Source of the DNA: Vanessa cardui | Lineage: Eukaryota > Arthropoda > Insecta > Lepidoptera > Nymphalidae | Reading direction: 5' to 3' | Assembly (NCBI RefSeq): GCF_905220365.1 | Contig: NC_061140.1 | Span: 250,501-314,500 of the forward strand | Length of the DNA stretch: 64,000 nucleotides | Shown: piece after piece, positions 59,013-64,000 of the stretch | How the letters are laid out: every line of letters starts with the position of its first letter | Numbering within the stretch: position 1 is the stretch's first letter | The notes under the pieces: generated by a model | Databases searched by the model: none | Seen by the model: the letters and a program-made list of their open reading frames with translations, nothing else | What the model was told of the DNA's origin: nothing | Program-made: the position numbers and the translations under genes

Positions 59013-61020
59013 GTAATTTGAAATTAATCACGAATAAAATTATCATCAATAAATAATTAATATCAATTATTTAAATTTCAAAAACGAAGTCGATGAGTCA
59101 CTCATATATTTGTCAAATTATTACATAAATGTTGATATGAACGAGAAATCCTACTACGGCAAATGTGATAATAATTTAACAGTTACGAGAACCTGAGCAG
59201 GTCTTATAGAACTTATGGCGACGTCTAATCGCTATATCACCCAGAATAGTATTACAGATCTATCGACACCTCGAATTATTGATGTCGTTTCAAGAATTAC
59301 CGATTTACAAATAAACTAAGTTAGTAATAAATTATTACTTACTTTAATCTTTCTATAATACAAAAATGTTGTTAATGACATTCTGATATTATGTTCCAAC
59401 AAATATCTAAGTTAGAACATACAAGTTAATAAAAGAGTCTATTGCTCTCAACTCCATAAATCAAAGAAATATAAATAAAACAATATTTTATACAAGGCTT
59501 TCAATACGTATTGTGAGGAATGCAACTCCCATAGAAAAGACTTCAACGTCAGCGCATCGTCTTGAAATGGCGTTGATGTTCGTTTTAAATAACTGACTAG
59601 TTTAGTTGTAGTGTGCCGATATAATAAATTGTATATATGTATTTTTTAATAAAATATATTTTTTTTTTATTGCGGACAACTTTGATCCATAAAACTTTAA
59701 TGTATTTAATCAATCTAATCAATGTTTTATATAAAAAAACTGATTTATACTTTGTCTCTGTATAATTGAGCCTATCAAAATATTAGACACTGTCAACTAT
59801 ATACTTTTCATATGTATATATTTGAAAAATTACGTTAAGAGAAACCTTTAATAATTACTTTTCTTTACTTCAGCTAAATATTACTATTATTAATATTATT
59901 TATTTTATATAAATCCCAAATACCTGTATATAATAATGTAGGTCACATATTTACATGGTATATTTATATATAATATATGTATATTTGTATATACATATTA
60001 ATCTTTGGCAGAACAACGCGCCGCGCTGACCAATGCAAAAAATAATAATAAAAGCAACATGGCCGCGGGCGGGCACCCGACGATGCTATCGCCTCGCTAC
60101 TGTTTACAACCTTCATTACATTTTTATAGAAGCCTTTCTTTTGTTTCTTACATAACATTAAACATGTCTTGTTCTTGTACTCGTTATTGATTAAAAAACT
60201 CAACAACGTCAAAACTTACGTGCGTTTTTCTCAATACAATTTTAGTTCGTTTGCATTATTTAAGGCAAAGTTTAAAGTATTCATATTTTAATGCCCATTA
60301 TAATGCCTCAGAAACATTAACGTTTCTGTTTTTTATTAAAATTTCCAAGCTAAATTAATATTTATATATATATAAAAATAAGAGAAGGCCCATTAAAATA
60401 ATAAGCAGTCATATTAATATATATTAATAAAATAATATCTTAATATAAAAAGTCAAATTTTACTATATCCACATAATAGACAATCAAATTATACTTTCAT
60501 AAACGCCTCTCAACAATTATCTGTATTTAGTTAATTATTAAAACCGACTCATGGTACGAACAAAATTACTTATAGTTTAATTATTAGATCAGTTAACATT
60601 TTAGTTAAAAATAGCAACTAATTAATATTATTTTGATTAATATTAAAATATTCAAAGCGTTAAACTAATGTCTTTGAACTCGTGACCAACTGAACAGTTT
60701 ACGTAGAGAAATTTTAAATTATAGTACATTAAACAAATGTATGGAACAATAATTGAAAACATATTCTTACTCGATTCATGATTGCACAATGATATATTGG
60801 TATAAAGTGTGAAACACAAATATTTATATCGAGACGCATAGAATAATAAAATCCTCTAAACTGGCGTATCGTAACGGGTTATAAAACCAGATCCACAAAT
60901 GTTTTTGCAAATGTTCGCTCGTATTTGTATCTATTGATAGCTTATTTTCTATACAAGTCTGCCCAAATTAGTCTGTGTCGATTTTGGACGCAAGATTTCT
61001 ACTAATATGTAGTATCCGTT

Positions 61021-61195
61021 AAAAATAAAAATATACTTTATTCAAGTAGGCTTAGCAAAGATTTTTTTTTCTATAACCTATATTACGTGAAGCTACCACC
61101 GGTTCGGAATGCAGATTATACCGAGAAGAACTAGCAACAAACTCACTAGTTACTCTTTATAACATTTAAAAATACTAACTAATGTCAGTTAATTA
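61021..61195. repeat. Dispersed repeat (CTTTATTCAAGTAGGCTT family)
   Basis: ATACTTTATTCAAGTAGGCTT, GTGAAGCTACCACCGGTTCG and ACCGAGAAGAACTAGCAA are ordered as in widespread lepidopteran retroelement 3' ends. Confidence 0.55.
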
Positions 61196-63278
61196 CTATT
61201 AATTTTTGTTGTTTTAGTAGTTAGTCTTCGGTTGGACTTTTACTAAACAATCATCTTTATAAGAAGTTTGTGTATATATATTTTATTTATGATAAGTACT
61301 AGCAAATGAACATTAAAAAATAATTTAAATATTCTTTACATTTTTGTCATCCATTGTTAATTATGTATGTTATCATGAAAGTAGAAATAATCACTCAAAG
61401 ACACATGGTCGCTCCCCATTTATATACAATAACTTAAAAATTTTGAAAGTTATATTTTATCGTTAAATATTTCATTTATGACTACCACATGCTGTCTTTC
61501 TCTACGTTGTAAATTAAATAAATGCTAGACGTGATTTAAATCAATTTTATTTATTAACGATCAATGGGAAATGGTATAATAATTAATCGAGAATTCAAAT
61601 TTAGGTTGCATTTTACATACTGGGTCGACTCCAATTAATCAATTAATACAGGTTAAACTTAGAAGCAAAATATTTTAACTTCTACGAGGCAAAAGTAACC
61701 TTAGCGCAGCACCTTATTAATTTCACCTAGAAAAAATTCTAGATACGTTATAAAAATAAAAAGCGTACACCTCACATTAAAAGAAATACATATATGTAGA
61801 AAATGTGTATAATATCAATCTTTGTGACTTTTGACCTTAGTTAAAAGCAGTCTCGTCCACACTACCATATAGGTTTGAGACCAGTTTTAGGTTTTAAAAA
61901 TTTGTCCAAGTTTATAGCCGGGTATGTGGATTTCCCAATAAATAATTTTGACTATGATGACTGTACTACTTATATTTTAATGTAACGTTAAATTGGAATA
62001 TACAGTATTTGTATAAGCGCCAAATGTTCGACTAAACAAGTGACATTTGTCCTACCTAACTGGTAAGATTGTTCTACATCAAAACTACTTTTATACAATT
62101 TATCAGTTCAGTAGTATATAATTCAGAAATAACTATCACGAGGAATGTTTAAGACATCAACATCAGTCAACAGTCCATAAAAAATAAGATCTGTATTAAA
62201 TATAATTTGCATTTAAAACCAATGATCATATATTTTTTGAAATATAGGACAGTAAGTCAATAGGCCTTCGAACGAGCCTTTCATTTTAAATATATGAAAT
62301 TTAAATTAACTTTACGAGCATTTTTGGTTCAAATCTGTCAATTTATATACTATTGTTAGATCGTAATGTCATCTTTCTGGACCTCCTTAGAAAGCAATTT
62401 ATGACATATGTACATATCATACAAGAGATTATAACGTTACATTTTAATTTCGTTTGTGTATACATATACTACAACAATGCACTTGTTATATTTCGAATAA
62501 ATCGATATTTCTTGTGTAGACAGAATTTACTATCCAAACCGGTAGCTTTAAATATAATTCAAAGGTAATTTTAAAATAATAAATAACTTTTAATGTGTGA
62601 TTTGATGATTCTACTTCAAAAAAGAATGTTTTTATTTGTTTTATATTTACTTAATTATCAATGTTGTTTCTCTCCTTACCTTTTAAAACCTACGTTTTAA
62701 CTGAGTATTTTTATTATTGAATGTAAGCCTTCTACTTTGTTATATGATAATCAATCACTAAAAATATTATTGGTAATCATTATTTAATATTTCTTATTTA
62801 TAATATTTACTATCCACTGTTTGTTTCTATAAAATAAAAAATAAAATAAAATGCGTTATACTCAACGCACGCTAGTTAATATTGGTAAGTATAAACAAGT
62901 GTTGCTGTCATTCAGATATCGAATGTAAATATATGTGTACCAATAACGGTATAAGGCTAATAAGGCTATTAGTAAATAAAAGTTACATCCTAAAATATGT
63001 AGGCGTATTATTTATTTAGTAACTGTTTGTATAAACTCGTTATTATAATATCTATTATTGAATTCTTCTCAGAATGTTTTATAGCAGGTTTAACACCGAC
63101 TAACATCTGATTATAATTACAAACGAGATCTAAATTAAATGCAATTTACATAATATATTGCTTAGATCATTACATATTCGTCTTAGTTTTATTGTTAAAA
63201 CAGCCTATAAAAATAAATATATTAATTAAATACAAGATATCCTCAATGTCGAATACTGATATAATATTACCACTATCA

Positions 63279-63549
63279 TCACTACATAGTATAAAACAAA
63301 GTCGCTTTCTCTATCTCTAAGTCCCTATGTATGCGTAAATCTTTAAAACTACCCAACGGATTTTGATGTATTTTTTTAATACATAGAGTGATTCGAGAGG
63401 AAGGTTTTTGTATATATACGTAATGCATATGGACAATATAGTAAAGAAACACTCATAATTTTAGAAGATTAATATAATTTAAATAAACAAATTCGGTAGC
63501 ACAATTAGTATCAACTATGCACCCGGGCGAAGCCGGGGCGGGACGCTAC
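63279..63549 (+). mobile_element. Helitron-like nonautonomous element, longest copy
   Basis: Starts TCACTACATAGTATAAAACA after an A. Ends GCGAAGCCGGGGCGGGACGC then TAC in place of the usual CTAG context. The GC-rich CCCGG/CCGGG region near the end could form the terminal hairpin. Confidence 0.6.
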
Positions 63550-64000
63550 TTAATAATAATATATTGCGTTCTTGTAATAAGTTCAATGAATGAATTGCAC
63601 TATAATGTATTCGCCTGTCGTATAAATATTACCGACTGCATTTTATTCCTGTTTTAATTAAGAAACTGTCATTTTAATAACGAGCTAATTGAGAGTAAAG
63701 TCGCGGGCGAATGCTTGTCTCGAATAAATCTTAGCGGAATAATAAATTATATGTCCCAGGCGCCTGCGAACATTCGATAAATTATAAGAAAATAATTTGT
63801 TCCGCGTCGACGAATGTATAATAAAGTTTTATTAATTCAGTTTCAATTAAATGTAATCGGAATCAACTGCCTTAATGCAATATTTGTATTAGCAGAGCTG
63901 AGTAATATTAAATTTTCATTATCTTTCGTTATTTGAATTTTGATTGATTAGATATCGTGAACATATTATTCTGTTGTTGTTGCTAGCTCACTCACTTTCA

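Larger units (their letters stand above)
59013..64000. other. Noncoding or intronic tail of the window
   Basis: Very AT-rich. Contains a GC-rich islet (about 60003-60110), a repeat fragment at 61021-61195 and a Helitron-like copy at 63279-63549. No exon is recognised. It may be an intron of the gene at 58221 if that gene continues to the right. Confidence 0.4.

Noticed and set aside
1..64000. CRISPR arrays, bacterial operons or viral genes
   Set aside because: No regularly spaced repeats and no bacterial-style gene packing. The genes are spliced insect genes and the repeats are eukaryotic retroelements.

Overview
This is a repeat-rich, AT-rich stretch of insect nuclear DNA, almost certainly from a lepidopteran and probably a butterfly. 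The reasons are many tRNA-derived SINE copies of the butterfly Metulj type, a second lepidopteran SINE, short Helitron-like elements with TC...CTAG ends, insect-style spliced genes, and GMC oxidoreductases of the kind that form clusters in Lepidoptera. Most of the 64 kb is intergenic or intronic. I can support four protein-coding loci.

Positions 1-2054 hold an intronless plus-strand gene, open at the left edge. It encodes a PIN/FEN1-like nuclease core followed by a C-terminal Tesmin/TSO1-type CXC cysteine domain. It may be a multicopy or transposon-related arthropod gene. Positions 2093-10812 contain only degraded repeats.

Positions 10813-15984 hold two GMC-family flavoprotein oxidoreductase genes arranged tail to tail. 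The stops are 47 bp apart and the predicted poly(A) signals cross, so the 3' ends of the mRNAs should be complementary. Both proteins keep the FAD-binding Rossmann motif but have replaced both residues of the usual GMC catalytic pair.

Positions 15985-42659 are a gene desert full of nested SINE, LINE and Helitron-like remnants. They also hold a duplicated 310-330 bp repeat (36421 and 37944) and a nearly perfect 30-bp hairpin at 24320-24383.

A GC-rich, promoter-like patch (42660-42856) precedes a probable noncoding first exon (about 42857-42948) with a good splice donor. The next plausible exon is at 58193, where the 263-codon frame of an unrecognised protein begins 28 nt downstream. These two ends would bound a 15.2-kb intron. 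Nine nt inside its donor and eight nt inside its acceptor lie perfectly complementary 17-nt boxes (42958-42974 and 58168-58184), which could pair in the pre-mRNA and bring the splice sites together. This is the most interesting signal in the window. The rest, to 64000, shows repeats and AT-rich sequence only, although the last gene may continue past the window through a donor that overlaps its apparent stop.

Coordinates of exons, repeats and target-site duplications were read by eye. No database search or alignment was run, and family assignments rest on recognised motifs.
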